Assembly: GCA_025458985.1 (NCBI GenBank)
Contig: JALORM010000044.1
Coordinates: 1-9,342, forward strand
Source: Paracoccaceae bacterium
Lineage (GTDB): Bacteria; Pseudomonadota; Alphaproteobacteria; Rhodobacterales; Rhodobacteraceae
Length of the DNA: 9,342 nucleotides
Reading direction: 5' to 3'
Positions 1 through 8,600 of this stretch are shown piece after piece. The notes under the pieces were generated by a model that saw only the letters and a program-made list of their open reading frames with translations, was not told the DNA's origin and did no database searches. How positions within the stretch are numbered: the stretch's first letter is position 1; each line of letters begins with the position of its first letter. The position numbers and the translations under genes were made by a program.

Positions 1-3000
1 TAGCCGACGAGCCCGTCGTCGATGTCGTCGAACGCGCCGAGCGACACGGGAACCTTCACCATCGTCGCCCCGCCGTCGTCGCGCGCAAGCGGATCCGTTC
101 CGCCGATGGCCGCGGCAAAGCTTGCAAGGCTCTGGTTCATCGCCGGCAGGCCGAGCAGCTGCAGATCAAGCGCGGCGCGCGTCAGCGCGAGAGGCCGGCC
201 GATCAGCACCGAAAGACTGTCGAACGGCTGGCTCTGGCCGGGCGCGATGAAGCCGAGGCTTGCATCGATCGCCCTCAACATCTCGCCGAGATACCCGACC
301 GGGTCTGCCGCAGCGGCAAATCCGAGGGCGAAATCGCGCAAATGCGGGTTTGCATTGGCGAAGACGTCCTGGATCGGTTGCCCGAAGGTGGCCTGATTTC
401 CGGGCGCCCCTTGCCAGAACGGCCCGAGCAGGTTGAACGATCCGAGGGCCGTCCCGCTTTCGTCGTAGATCATCAGGGCCTGGTCGAGGCGGTTGAACAG
501 CACCCAGCCGAAGACCGGAGTCGTCGCGGGGTGGCTGTTCATCTCCACATCGTCGTCGTCCGCGGAAAGCCAGTTGAAGGCAAGGCGCGCCGGCTGGATG
601 ATGCGCAGCGGCAGATTGACGAGCTCCTCGCTCTCCTCCGGGGGCACCAAGTTCTGCGCGCGGATCACCGTTGGATCGAGCAGGTCCAGCGGCTGTCCGA
701 ACGTGTCGATGATCCGAACGCGAGTCACGCGGAACCCACCGTTGCGCAACGGTGAGAACGTGTTGTTGGCCAGGGGGCTGTCGGTGTTGAAGGGTCCGAC
801 CGCCCCCTTCACCGTCACATTGGTGAAGTTGGCGAAGAAGACGCCCTTCAGGATACCCAGCGGATCCGAGACGCTCATCTGCAGCATGCGGGCAAGCATC
901 AGGAAGGCCTGGTTGAAGCCGCTGAGGGCCTGGGCCTGGATGGAGACATCGAGGTTCTCGAGAATCTCGCGCAGTTCGCCGGCCATGTCCGAGTCCGGGA
1001 AGTTGGTGAGGTACGCCTCGATCTGCTGGCGGATGTTGATCTCGGTGTTGTCGGTCAGAACGATCGTGCCCTGATAGGTCCGGCTGGTGCTTCGGTCGAC
1101 CGGGATGCTGCGCGTGAACTGAAGGTCCAGTGCGTCGGGTCCGAAGGTATATTCTTGCGTGAGGAAGTCGGTCGGGTACGGCGGCAGGGCGTTGGGAAAA
1201 TGCTCCGTCTCCCACTGGAGGATGATCGGCAGCCAGGGAGGCGACCACGGCTTGAAGCCGAGCGGGCTCGGCGGCGTGCCCGTGAAGGTCAGAGAGGGGA
1301 CCGGCGTGCCCCCATAAAGGGCGGCCTGCGCCGCCTGAACCTGGGCGACGAACGCCGCAAAGTCGGCAAGCGCGGGATTGCCGGAGCCGCCGAGCCGGGC
1401 GATCGCTGCGGCCAGAACCGGGGCCTGGACGCTGTCCGCCAGAAAGGCTTCTCCGACCAGCGCCGCGGCCGTTTGGGCAATCGCAAGATCGGCCGGAAGG
1501 TCGAGCGTCGGAAGGGACGCGGCATCGACCGAGAAGCTGGCCCCCCCGCCAGTCGCGGTGAGGGCGGTCAGGACCGATGTCGCCACCCGGCAGATCGTGT
1601 CGCCGGCCTCATCGCGGGCCTCGGGCGGCGCCTTGCGATAGGCCGGCCGCACCTCGTTGCCCGAGAACAGCAGGACGGGATCGGTGGGGGCATGAAAGCG
1701 TGCGCCGTCCGTCGTGGTGAGGCTGAACCGGGCAGGATCAAGCTTGGCGGCAAGGGCCGCACGGGCGGTCTCGACCGATTGCAGGGCCTGCTGAAGGTCG
1801 GCGAGCAGGGCGTTGAGGCTGCCGATCTCGGCCGTGATGAACTGGCGAGCCTGATCGGCGGTGACCGGGTAGCCGCCGACGGGCGGCGGCGAATAGCTGA
1901 TCTGCATGTACTGCACCCAGTCCGCAAAGATGCGAACCCGCAGGCTGTCGCTGTCGCGCTGAAGGCTGTCGGCCTCTGCCTGGGCGAGGTTGAGCGCGTT
2001 CAAGGCATCGCCGATCTGCGGCGGCAGTTCCGCAAGGCCCGGGGCGCCCCCGGCAGGGCCGGGGTCGGCCCCGGTCACAGGCTCGATGGCCCAGATCGTG
2101 CCCTGACTGACCGATGAGAAGCCGTTCTTCTGAATCGCGTCCTCGAGATCGCGCAAGCCGCCGGGCAACTCGATCCGCGTCAGCAGTCCAAGCTGGAGCG
2201 CATTGAGCAGCAGTTCGACATTCTGCAGACCGGCGAGGTCCGGCTGTGCCGCTATCAGCGCCGAAAGCGCCTCGGGGGTCGTGTTGCCGATGGCGACCTC
2301 GACGCTGCCCGGCGGCGCCTCTCGCGGGGTGATGTAGTGCTGCGTCCGGTCCCACGGAATGTCGGTCAGAAGCGAGGTGTAGACCGTTCGGGCCGGCACG
2401 GACGATAGGCCCTCTGCCGGAAAGCTCCAGCCATAGGCCGCCGTGATCGCGGCGATCTTTTCGGCAAGCGTCGCGCCGGCGGGGTAGCTGATCCGGGTCA
2501 GCGGATCGTCGGTGGCAAGCGCGTGCCACCCGACGATCAGATACGAGACCCGCGTCGTCGCGGGCGGGTAGATGCCAGGGTCGAGATCGTCAAGCGTATC
2601 CCAGAAGCCGAAGACATTCGGACAGAGCTGGTAGGTCGCGGCGTAGGTCGCCTCGCCATAGCCGAGAGAGGTCAGGTCGGCGCGCTGTGCGGACGGGTCC
2701 TCAGACCAGCCATCAAGCTGAAAGACGCGGCCGAGCGACTTCCAGGACTTGTTGGGCTGGACATTCGGGTCCGGTTCGATCGGTACGGCAAGGCTCGTCA
2801 TGTTCTGGACCGGGTCGCCCGGCTGCAGCGGAGCCTCGCCGTCCCAGAGCCGGTCGCTTTCCAGTATCCAGGCCTTGAGGTCGGTCGAGGGGCTCTTCGG
2901 CACGGCGGTGTTCGTGGCGATGCGCAGGACCAGCCAGCGATTGGGTGCCGCCTGAAACGCGATCGCCCCCGCTTCGTCCTGGGTGCCATGCGTGAGGGCT

Positions 3001-3269
3001 TGCGGCAGGGCCCAGTGCAGATGGATGCCGACATCGAGCGGATCCGAGGCCTTCTGGAACGTGCCGGGAAGCACCTGCGTACTCAGATAGGGGCCGGAGT
3101 TGCGGGCGATCCCGTCCGCCGCATAGGGCAGCAGCGAAAAGTCAGGGGCAAGCCGCGAGAAGTCCTTGGTGCCGTAAGGTTGGGTCGCAGACCCGTTCAC
3201 GTCCGTTGCGCCGACGCAGAGCGCGGCCAGATCGATGGGGACGACAAGGGTGTCGGAAAGGGGGACCAT
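1..3269 (-). CDS. Gene A: giant conserved protein of unknown function (LHWALP family), 3' end outside window
   Basis: The frame is open without a stop from the ATG at 3269-3267 to the left edge: 1,089 complete codons, then the partial codon TA. This ATG is the first possible start after an in-frame TGA at 3308-3306, and it lies 4 bases after the gene B stop. There is no strong Shine-Dalgarno sequence, so translational coupling to B is likely. I see no signal peptide or membrane helix. Landmarks by residue: GIHLHWALPQALTHG (81-95), NRWLVLR (110-116), VSYLIVGWHA (241-250); an Ala/Leu/Gln-rich, probably helical or coiled-coil stretch (about 415-512); DPVLLFSGNEVRP (530-542); PWLPIILQWE (678-687); LPLRIIQPARLAFNWLSAD (886-904); TTPVFGWVLFNRLDQAL (916-932); IGRPLALTRAALDL (1023-1036). 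From memory these words recur in large hypothetical proteins of many bacteria, with no assigned role. The end DDGLVG plus TA probably continues as Tyr, but TAA or TAG cannot be excluded. I am sure of the reading frame and do not know the function. Confidence 0.9.
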   Translation of the reverse strand, partial: MVPLSDTLVVPIDLAALCVGATDVNGSATQPYGTKDFSRLAPDFSLLPYAADGIARNSGPYLSTQVLPGTFQKASDPLDVGIHLHWALPQALTHGTQDEAGAIAFQAAPNRWLVLRIATNTAVPKSPSTDLKAWILESDRLWDGEAPLQPGDPVQNMTSLAVPIEPDPNVQPNKSWKSLGRVFQLDGWSEDPSAQRADLTSLGYGEATYAATYQLCPNVFGFWDTLDDLDPGIYPPATTRVSYLIVGWHALATDDPLTRISYPAGATLAEKIAAITAAYGWSFPAEGLSSVPARTVYTSLLTDIPWDRTQHYITPREAPPGSVEVAIGNTTPEALSALIAAQPDLAGLQNVELLLNALQLGLLTRIELPGGLRDLEDAIQKNGFSSVSQGTIWAIEPVTGADPGPAGGAPGLAELPPQIGDALNALNLAQAEADSLQRDSDSLRVRIFADWVQYMQISYSPPPVGGYPVTADQARQFITAEIGSLNALLADLQQALQSVETARAALAAKLDPARFSLTTTDGARFHAPTDPVLLFSGNEVRPAYRKAPPEARDEAGDTICRVATSVLTALTATGGGASFSVDAASLPTLDLPADLAIAQTAAALVGEAFLADSVQAPVLAAAIARLGGSGNPALADFAAFVAQVQAAQAALYGGTPVPSLTFTGTPPSPLGFKPWSPPWLPIILQWETEHFPNALPPYPTDFLTQEYTFGPDALDLQFTRSIPVDRSTSRTYQGTIVLTDNTEINIRQQIEAYLTNFPDSDMAGELREILENLDVSIQAQALSGFNQAFLMLARMLQMSVSDPLGILKGVFFANFTNVTVKGAVGPFNTDSPLANNTFSPLRNGGFRVTRVRIIDTFGQPLDLLDPTVIRAQNLVPPEESEELVNLPLRIIQPARLAFNWLSADDDDVEMNSHPATTPVFGWVLFNRLDQALMIYDESGTALGSFNLLGPFWQGAPGNQATFGQPIQDVFANANPHLRDFALGFAAAADPVGYLGEMLRAIDASLGFIAPGQSQPFDSLSVLIGRPLALTRAALDLQLLGLPAMNQSLASFAAAIGGTDPLARDDGGATMVKVPVSLGAFDDIDDGLVG
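737..754. repeat. Perfect 18-bp palindrome inside gene A
   Basis: The bases CACCGTTGCGCAACGGTG read the same on both strands, with no mismatch or spacer. On the minus strand they fall in the codons for PLRNGG (about residues 840-845 of gene A). The symmetry stops at the flanking bases 736 and 755. It could be a dimeric-protein binding site, a restriction or methylation target, or chance codon choice. Confidence 0.6.
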
Positions 3270-3273
3270 GGGC

Positions 3274-4140
3274 TCACTCGTTCTTCTTCGGCGCGGTGCG
3301 GAACGTCACTTCCTGGGTTCCCTCGACGAGCTGCAATGCAAATTCCGCGGAGGTGAAAGGAAGCTTCTGGCCGCCGGCGGCGTTATCGGCGTTTCGCGCA
3401 TAGAGACCGTCAGAGAGGTCTGCGGCGAGGCGGGCAATCCGGATCGTGCGATGCGTGGCGTCGCGGTAGGTCGGCGCAACGCTGGCGCCGTCGATCTGGT
3501 CGCCCGGGCGCGTGCCTTCCGGTGCCGTCTGGGGAACCGTGACATATCGCAAGGGCTTGCCGCCCTCGATGTCGATGCCGAAATGCAGGCCGATGGCAGG
3601 CTCGCGCAGGATCACCCGGTCAAGACGGCCCTCCACAACGTACAGCAGGATCGAGCTTGTCAGACGCTCCAGACGGATCACGTTCGGAAGTTCCTGTCCG
3701 CTTGCATCGAAGGCGACGACCTCGAGCTTCGGCCATCCGGCGACGACCTGGCTGCGCAGCAGAAAGCCGGATGCGGTGTCCGGCGCGGTCGCGCCCTGCG
3801 CGCGGGCAAGGCCGGCCGCCGCGCGCAGCCTCGGCGCCGTGACGGCGTGCAGGGTATCGTCGAGCGCGCTCGACTGCCCGATGCTGCAGGCACCCTCCAC
3901 CAGCGCGAACAGCCAGTTGAAGTCCAGGTTGAAGAATCGGATCGACTCGTTCGGCAACATGCGTTCGTTGGGCACGAGGTAACGGAATGGGATGCCCTGA
4001 AGGCGACGAAGCCGGTCGAGCCAGTGCGTGACGGAAACGCCGGGGTCGTTGCCGTCAAGCGTGGCCTTCAGGGCCGTGCGATCCCCGAGGAACGAGGCCA
4101 GCCTGGGGCGGCCCCCCGCGCGCGCGCTCAACCGAACCAT
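3274..4140 (-). CDS. Gene B: conserved 288-aa protein of unknown function (FRYLVPNERMLP / ESIRFF family)
   Basis: This is a complete frame from an ATG at 4140, 3 bases after the gene C stop, to a TGA at 3276-3274. A GGAGG 8 bases upstream of the ATG is a good ribosome-binding site and supports this start. The N-terminus is basic (VRLSARAGGRPR) without a hydrophobic core, so I see no signal peptide, and no membrane helix is visible. Landmarks: HWLDRLRRLQGIPFRYLVPN (39-58), ERMLPNESIRFF (59-70), NWLFALVEGACSIG (75-88), SGFLLRSQVVAGWPKLEVVA (124-143), a segment of alternating hydrophobics (158-190) including GLHFGIDIEGG (184-194), and SAEFALQLVEGTQEVTF (264-280). From memory these are hallmarks of a conserved uncharacterised bacterial family. 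The pattern suggests a compact mixed alpha/beta fold. There is no catalytic motif that I recognise. Its place between C and A suggests it is a smaller partner or adaptor in the same assembly, which is inference. Confidence 0.93.
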   Translation of the reverse strand: MVRLSARAGGRPRLASFLGDRTALKATLDGNDPGVSVTHWLDRLRRLQGIPFRYLVPNERMLPNESIRFFNLDFNWLFALVEGACSIGQSSALDDTLHAVTAPRLRAAAGLARAQGATAPDTASGFLLRSQVVAGWPKLEVVAFDASGQELPNVIRLERLTSSILLYVVEGRLDRVILREPAIGLHFGIDIEGGKPLRYVTVPQTAPEGTRPGDQIDGASVAPTYRDATHRTIRIARLAADLSDGLYARNADNAAGGQKLPFTSAEFALQLVEGTQEVTFRTAPKKNE

Positions 4141-4143
4141 GCG

Positions 4144-5652
4144 TCAGTCCTCCCTTTCCGCAGTTCCGCCGTCTTCGCCGGCGGCAAGCGCAGGGGCGAG
4201 ATGGCGCTTCAACCGGTCGCGGATGAATCCGGCGGCGGCGTGGTGAAGCTCGTTGCCGTCCGCCCGAAGGCCGCGGACTTGCGCGAGCGCCAGCGTTTCG
4301 CCGAAGGCTTCGTCCAGGATCTGCCGTTCGTAGGCCTCGAACGCCTTGCGGGTGTTGCTTCCCTTCCAGCGCACCAGCGCTTCCGAGAAGCCCTTGTCCT
4401 GCAACGCCAGAAGCCGGCCGATCTGCCAGGCGGCCGCGTAGCTTACATCCATCATGCCGCTGTCGGGGTTGTAACGGACGACCTCGTCCGCCGATCGGAT
4501 CGGCGGCGTGTCCGTCGTGCCGTCGGGCACCGGAACAGAGATGGTTCCGGACACCTCGAACGGGACGAAGGGCCCGCGATACCACGAGACGGTCCGGCTG
4601 CCCTGGCGGGTGTGGTGGTTGGCGGGCGTGTAGCCAAGATCGAGCGCGTTCGCGACCGCCTGGTCGGCCTCTGTCGAGCCCTCGGCGCCGTTCTTGATGG
4701 CAAAGACGCGCAGCCCGTCCTCGGCGTCGAGGTTCTTCAGCAGTCCGGTGAAGGTCTGCTGCGGATCGACCGACCGGTAGCTCCAGCTGAACAGGCTGAC
4801 CAGCCTGACGGTCGCGGCCGGAGTGCCGTTCGGCAGCGTGATGCTTGCAGGCGTGTAGTCATCCCCCTGCGGAAGGAAGCCGGCCATGTTCTCGAGCGAG
4901 ACAAGATGCACGGTCACCCTGCTGTTCGGATCGGGCAGCCGGTTGCCGACGACGACCGAGGTCTCGATGCTGGTCTGCCCTTCGGCGAGTCCCGCGGCTC
5001 GCAGCGGGCTTGCGCTGCTCACGGTGCGGCTGTGGGTGAGCCAGGGCATGTCGACCAGCCCAGGCGCGACCGCGTTGAAGAGGCTCACGGGAACGTCGAT
5101 CACGCGGCACGGGTCCCAGGGAAACTGGCCGTATTCCAGCGTCAGCCCGGGATAGGACACGGCATCGGCCGGAAGCGAGCTCGCGGTCGGGGTGGCGCCC
5201 TGCGCATGCGGGAAGGGAGAGGGCGTGAGGTCGCCGACCATCACCTGGCTGACCGTCGGCGGCGGGTCGTTCTCGTCGAAGACAAGAAGGGCGAGCCAGC
5301 TCGAGTCTGCGCTGTCGCCGACCGAGCGCTGCCAGGGCAGGCTCTGACGGTTGAAGACGACATGGGGCAGGACGGTAGCGTATTCGCCCTGGCTCCCGGT
5401 CGGGGGAAACGAGCTGTCGATCGCCGTGCTGTCGACGGAGAAGCGCGCCCCCGCCACCTGAAAGCGCCTCGTGTGGACGTAGGTTTCGTCGAACCGGGCA
5501 TCCGGGCGCGCGTTCGCATCGGTGTTGCGGACGTGCTGCGCGACGGTGATCTCGTAGACGCCATCCTCCAGCGCGGGGCGGTGGCTCTGGATGAAGGTGA
5601 TCGTGCCCGACGTGGGCTCGGATCCGTCGGCGGTCTTCGGCGTCTTGCTCAT
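4144..5652 (-). CDS. Gene C: conserved 502-aa beta-rich protein of unknown function (LPHVVFNRQSLPW family)
   Basis: This is a complete frame from an ATG at 5652 (MSKTPKTADG) to a TGA at 4146-4144. Its own ribosome-binding site is poor: AGGA lies about 13 bases upstream. A 14-codon mini-ORF with a strong site ends on this ATG (ATGA overlap), so coupled initiation is likely. There is no signal peptide or membrane helix. Landmarks: TFIQSHRPALEDGVYEITVA (19-38); RFSVDSTAIDSSFPP (70-84); LPHVVFNRQSLPWQR (95-109); SWLALLVFDE (118-127); CRVIDVPVSLFNAVAP (182-197); SVVVGNRLPD (232-241); VTVHLVSLENMAGFLP (246-261); VRLVSLFSWSYRS (282-294); VSWYRGPFVPFEV (355-367); MDVSYAAAWQIGRLLALQDK (401-420). The C-terminal 70 residues are charged and helical. 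Strands dominate up to about residue 370, with helix afterwards. From memory this matches a widespread family annotated only as hypothetical. No enzyme motif is evident. A structural or carbohydrate/protein-binding role is a guess. Confidence 0.93.
   Translation of the reverse strand: MSKTPKTADGSEPTSGTITFIQSHRPALEDGVYEITVAQHVRNTDANARPDARFDETYVHTRRFQVAGARFSVDSTAIDSSFPPTGSQGEYATVLPHVVFNRQSLPWQRSVGDSADSSWLALLVFDENDPPPTVSQVMVGDLTPSPFPHAQGATPTASSLPADAVSYPGLTLEYGQFPWDPCRVIDVPVSLFNAVAPGLVDMPWLTHSRTVSSASPLRAAGLAEGQTSIETSVVVGNRLPDPNSRVTVHLVSLENMAGFLPQGDDYTPASITLPNGTPAATVRLVSLFSWSYRSVDPQQTFTGLLKNLDAEDGLRVFAIKNGAEGSTEADQAVANALDLGYTPANHHTRQGSRTVSWYRGPFVPFEVSGTISVPVPDGTTDTPPIRSADEVVRYNPDSGMMDVSYAAAWQIGRLLALQDKGFSEALVRWKGSNTRKAFEAYERQILDEAFGETLALAQVRGLRADGNELHHAAAGFIRDRLKRHLAPALAAGEDGGTAERED
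4149..4153 (-). promoter_or_regulatory. Shine-Dalgarno GGAGG for gene B
   Basis: On the minus strand GGAGG lies 8 bases before the gene B ATG (4140) and within the last codons of gene C (EREDstop). Spacing and sequence are near the bacterial consensus. It supports the chosen start and tight coupling of B to C translation. Confidence 0.75.
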
Positions 5653-5693
5653 GTGCGGTGCCCGTTCCTGCGCGCGTGGGGTGCCCTCGTCAT
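5649..5693 (-). CDS. Possible 14-codon leader/coupling mini-ORF between genes D and C
   Basis: The stop of gene D overlaps an ATG (ATGA, 5693-5690). From that ATG a short frame encodes MTRAPHARRNGHRT and ends at a TGA (5651-5649) that overlaps the gene C start (ATGA, 5652-5649). A GAGGAG at 5707-5702 lies 8 bases upstream of the mini-ORF ATG, a better ribosome-binding site than gene C's own. The simplest reading is a translational relay in which ribosomes finishing D re-initiate on the mini-ORF and then on C. The peptide is very basic but probably not functional in itself. Chance is possible for so short a frame. Confidence 0.4.
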   Translation of the reverse strand: MTRAPHARRNGHRT

Positions 5694-8600
5694 GCTGCCC
5701 GCTCCTCGCCGAGGTAGGACAGGACCGGCGGGCTCAGCAGCACCGTGTCCGCAGCGGCGGCCAGAACGCTCACGTCGACCTCGTCATCGACCCCGAGGGC
5801 GAGACCCGGGCCGTTCAGGACGGCAAGGATCGCCGACCGCTGAGCGGCGGCCGACAGCAGGGTCGTCTGGAAGGTCTGCATCGCCTCGTCCTGATCGAAC
5901 GGGTCGGTGGTCGCGATGTGCGGCGTCAGCCAGGCGAAGTGGACCGTCGCCTCATTGTCCTGCTGCAGGATCGAGACATCGATCGGCAGCGGTGTGTGGT
6001 CCGGAACGGGGGGGTTCGCCTTGATGCTGTAGCCGACGCCCAGATCGGCAATGTTCGCCGGCGTTGCGTTGATCTGGCTGATCGAGGGATTGACGACGAC
6101 GGTGCCGCCCCATGACGCCGAGGGAAGATTGGATGTGGACAGGGTCAACGTTGCCCGGGCCTCGATGTCGAAGGTCGGGTCGGCCGTACCGTTGACGATC
6201 CGGTTCACCGTGATCGCGTGCGTCGAGCTGAAGTCGTCGATGGCGACGCCGACCGGCCCGACACCGAAGTTCGACTGCCCGACAGGTAGCGGCACCGTCT
6301 TGCCGGCCGACGTCAGGCTGCCCGCCTTGGTCGGCAGCGCCGTCATGGTCATGATCTCGAGGGCTTCGCCCGTCACGATCCAGTCCGGGTCGGTGGGGTT
6401 CGCCTTGTTCTCGCTCAGGTCCTTGACGAGGCCGCAGGCAACCGAGGCAAGGCAATAGGCGTCGGTCGCCACGGTGTCGTGCAGGGCCAGCGTTCCTGCG
6501 TGGGGATCGCCGCTCTTGGGCAGGAAGGAAGCCTTGAAGTCGGTCCAGCTGATCGGCTGCGGCACCGGTCTGGACCGGTTGCCGATCCAGACGGTGAACG
6601 TGATCACCGACAGGTCGACATAGATCGAGCCGCCGAAGGGCGGGCCCCACAGATCGAGCTCGACGCCGATATGGACCGAGATCGTGACCGAGGTGAACAG
6701 CAGGTCGAGCTTGTAGGAGGCGCCGATGCTGAGGCCGATGCTCACCTCGTAGTGGAAGGGTTTCCACGACAGCAGGAAGTCGGCATGGGCGGTGAACCAT
6801 GCCCGGAGGTCGCCGCTCTGCCAGACCGCCTCGAGCGCGCCGCCGGCCATGATCGCCGAAGGTGTCAGGGCGAAGTAGATGCCGCCCTGAATCGTCGTGT
6901 TGTCATCCACCTTCCAGTTGAAGCCAAGCCGGGGCATGCGCGGGAAGTAGTCAGGCGCGGCGAAGGCGGGGTTGTACCCGCCGAGCGTGACCACGAAATC
7001 GCCGGCGTGGTAGCCATCGGGCGCGCCGGCCGGATTGTCCTTGAACCACATGTAGTAGGCGAAGCCGCCGGTCAGCACGCAGCTGCGGTCCAGGATGAAC
7101 GACGCCGGCGTCAGCTTCGCCTCGATCTGAAGGATCCCGGTCGAGGGCGAAAAGCTCGCCCGCAGCGCCATTTCCACGTAGCCGATCGGCTGGATGCCGG
7201 CGCCGGTCTGGGGCGGCAGGCTCGCGGTGGTCAGGCCGAGAAGGGCAAACTTGAAGTCCGTGCCGAAAGCGACCGTCACCAGCGCGAAGGACTCGAGGAC
7301 CTTGAAGGACGAGAACTTGATGCCCGCGGCGATCCAGTACTCTCCCACCCGCGGCGGGATGTCCTGGGCAAGCGCTCCGATGACCTGCTGCACCTGCGCC
7401 CCGATGTCGCCGGCCGGATTGGCGCCCGGCGGCTTCTGGCCCGTTGCCCAGGACACCAGCGGAAAGCCCGCGACCCCGTCGATGTCGGGAAGGATGAGGT
7501 CCCGGTTGAAGCCAAGGCCGCCGGCAATGCCGTCGAGGAAAAAGAACGGATAGCCGAACAGCGGCCGGTTGACCGAGACGTACATGAAGAACGAGGGGTC
7601 GGACCCGAGCTGGGCATACCCGCCCAGCGCGCCGAGGGTCAGCGAGGGAACAGACACCTGCAGCGCACCGTTGAAGTCCAGCGGATCGATCGTGCCGTAA
7701 AGGCCGCCGCTGACATTCACCGGCCCCTGCGCGACGGTGATGGTCAGGCCCGATAGCGTCACCGCCGGATCGAAGGCGTCGACCCTGGAGCCGATCCCCA
7801 GACCGAGGAGGCCGATCGACAGGACATCGGCATTGAGCGAGATGTCTCCCGTCACGAACAGGCGCTGGTTCTGGTAGGCAAGCCCGAGCTTGCGGACCTC
7901 GAGCGGGCCGAACTGCTTCTGCACGTTGATCGACACTCCGGCGGGAGGTGTCGGGGCGTCCGCGGCCGACACGACCGCAAGGGCCGTCCCTCCAGCGTCA
8001 GGGGCCGGGTCGCTGCTTCCGCCCGTCGGGATCTGCAGCTGCACCGCCTTTGTCGTGTCGCCCAGCTGCAGGTTCGACGCGATGAGAATGCCCTCGGACA
8101 ATCCGTCAGCGGGAATCGGCAGGATTCCCTGCGGCAGAAGCGCGTTGACGGCGGCAGCCTGCGTCTTGTCGAATCCCGGCTTGGCATAGGCGAACTGGAG
8201 CTGGTCGAACTCGACCGCAAGATCGGCTGGCAGCTTGTCGCCGATCAGCGGAATGCTGGTCAGGCCGATGCTGGCGCCAAGCTCCAGACCGAACAGGACA
8301 TGACTGGTCGGTTGCGACTGGCCGGCGCCCGTTGCCTTGAGATAGGCGAACTTGACCGCGTCCAGCGTGATCTCGATATCCGTCGGCACCAGGCGGGCAA
8401 GGTCTTGCGAGACGCCCGCCACCAGATCGTGCAGGCGCACGGTGCCGTAGTCGCGCTTATAATCCGCGACGAAGATGCTCTGCCCGGTATCGTCGGTGTT
8501 GAAGCGGATGTCGAAGGTGTTTCCGGCAAACACCACCGACCCGCCGAAGGTCGCCTTGTAGCCCGGCGCGGTCGTGACCGCGTCCGGGCCGACCAGCAGC

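Noticed and set aside
166..1248. Minus-strand frame of 360 codons inside gene A
   Set aside because: It is out of frame with the continuous 1,089-codon gene A. Its product is Arg/Pro/His-rich with no recognisable motif, whereas gene A shows family signature words through this stretch. The same applies to 1738-2529.
4116..4128. CG-alternating run near the start of gene B
   Set aside because: It is short, encodes Ser-Ala-Arg-Ala in gene B and is ordinary for this base composition.
3235..6024. Open frame of 929 codons on the plus strand across genes B, C and parts of A and D
   Set aside because: It is antisense to three well-supported genes. Its product is Arg/Gly/Ala-rich without family motifs, as expected from G/C-biased third codon positions.
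6479..7756. Open frame of 425 codons on the plus strand within gene D
   Set aside because: It has low-complexity Arg/Gly/Asp-rich composition and is fully inside gene D, which carries recognisable DUF6603-like motifs.
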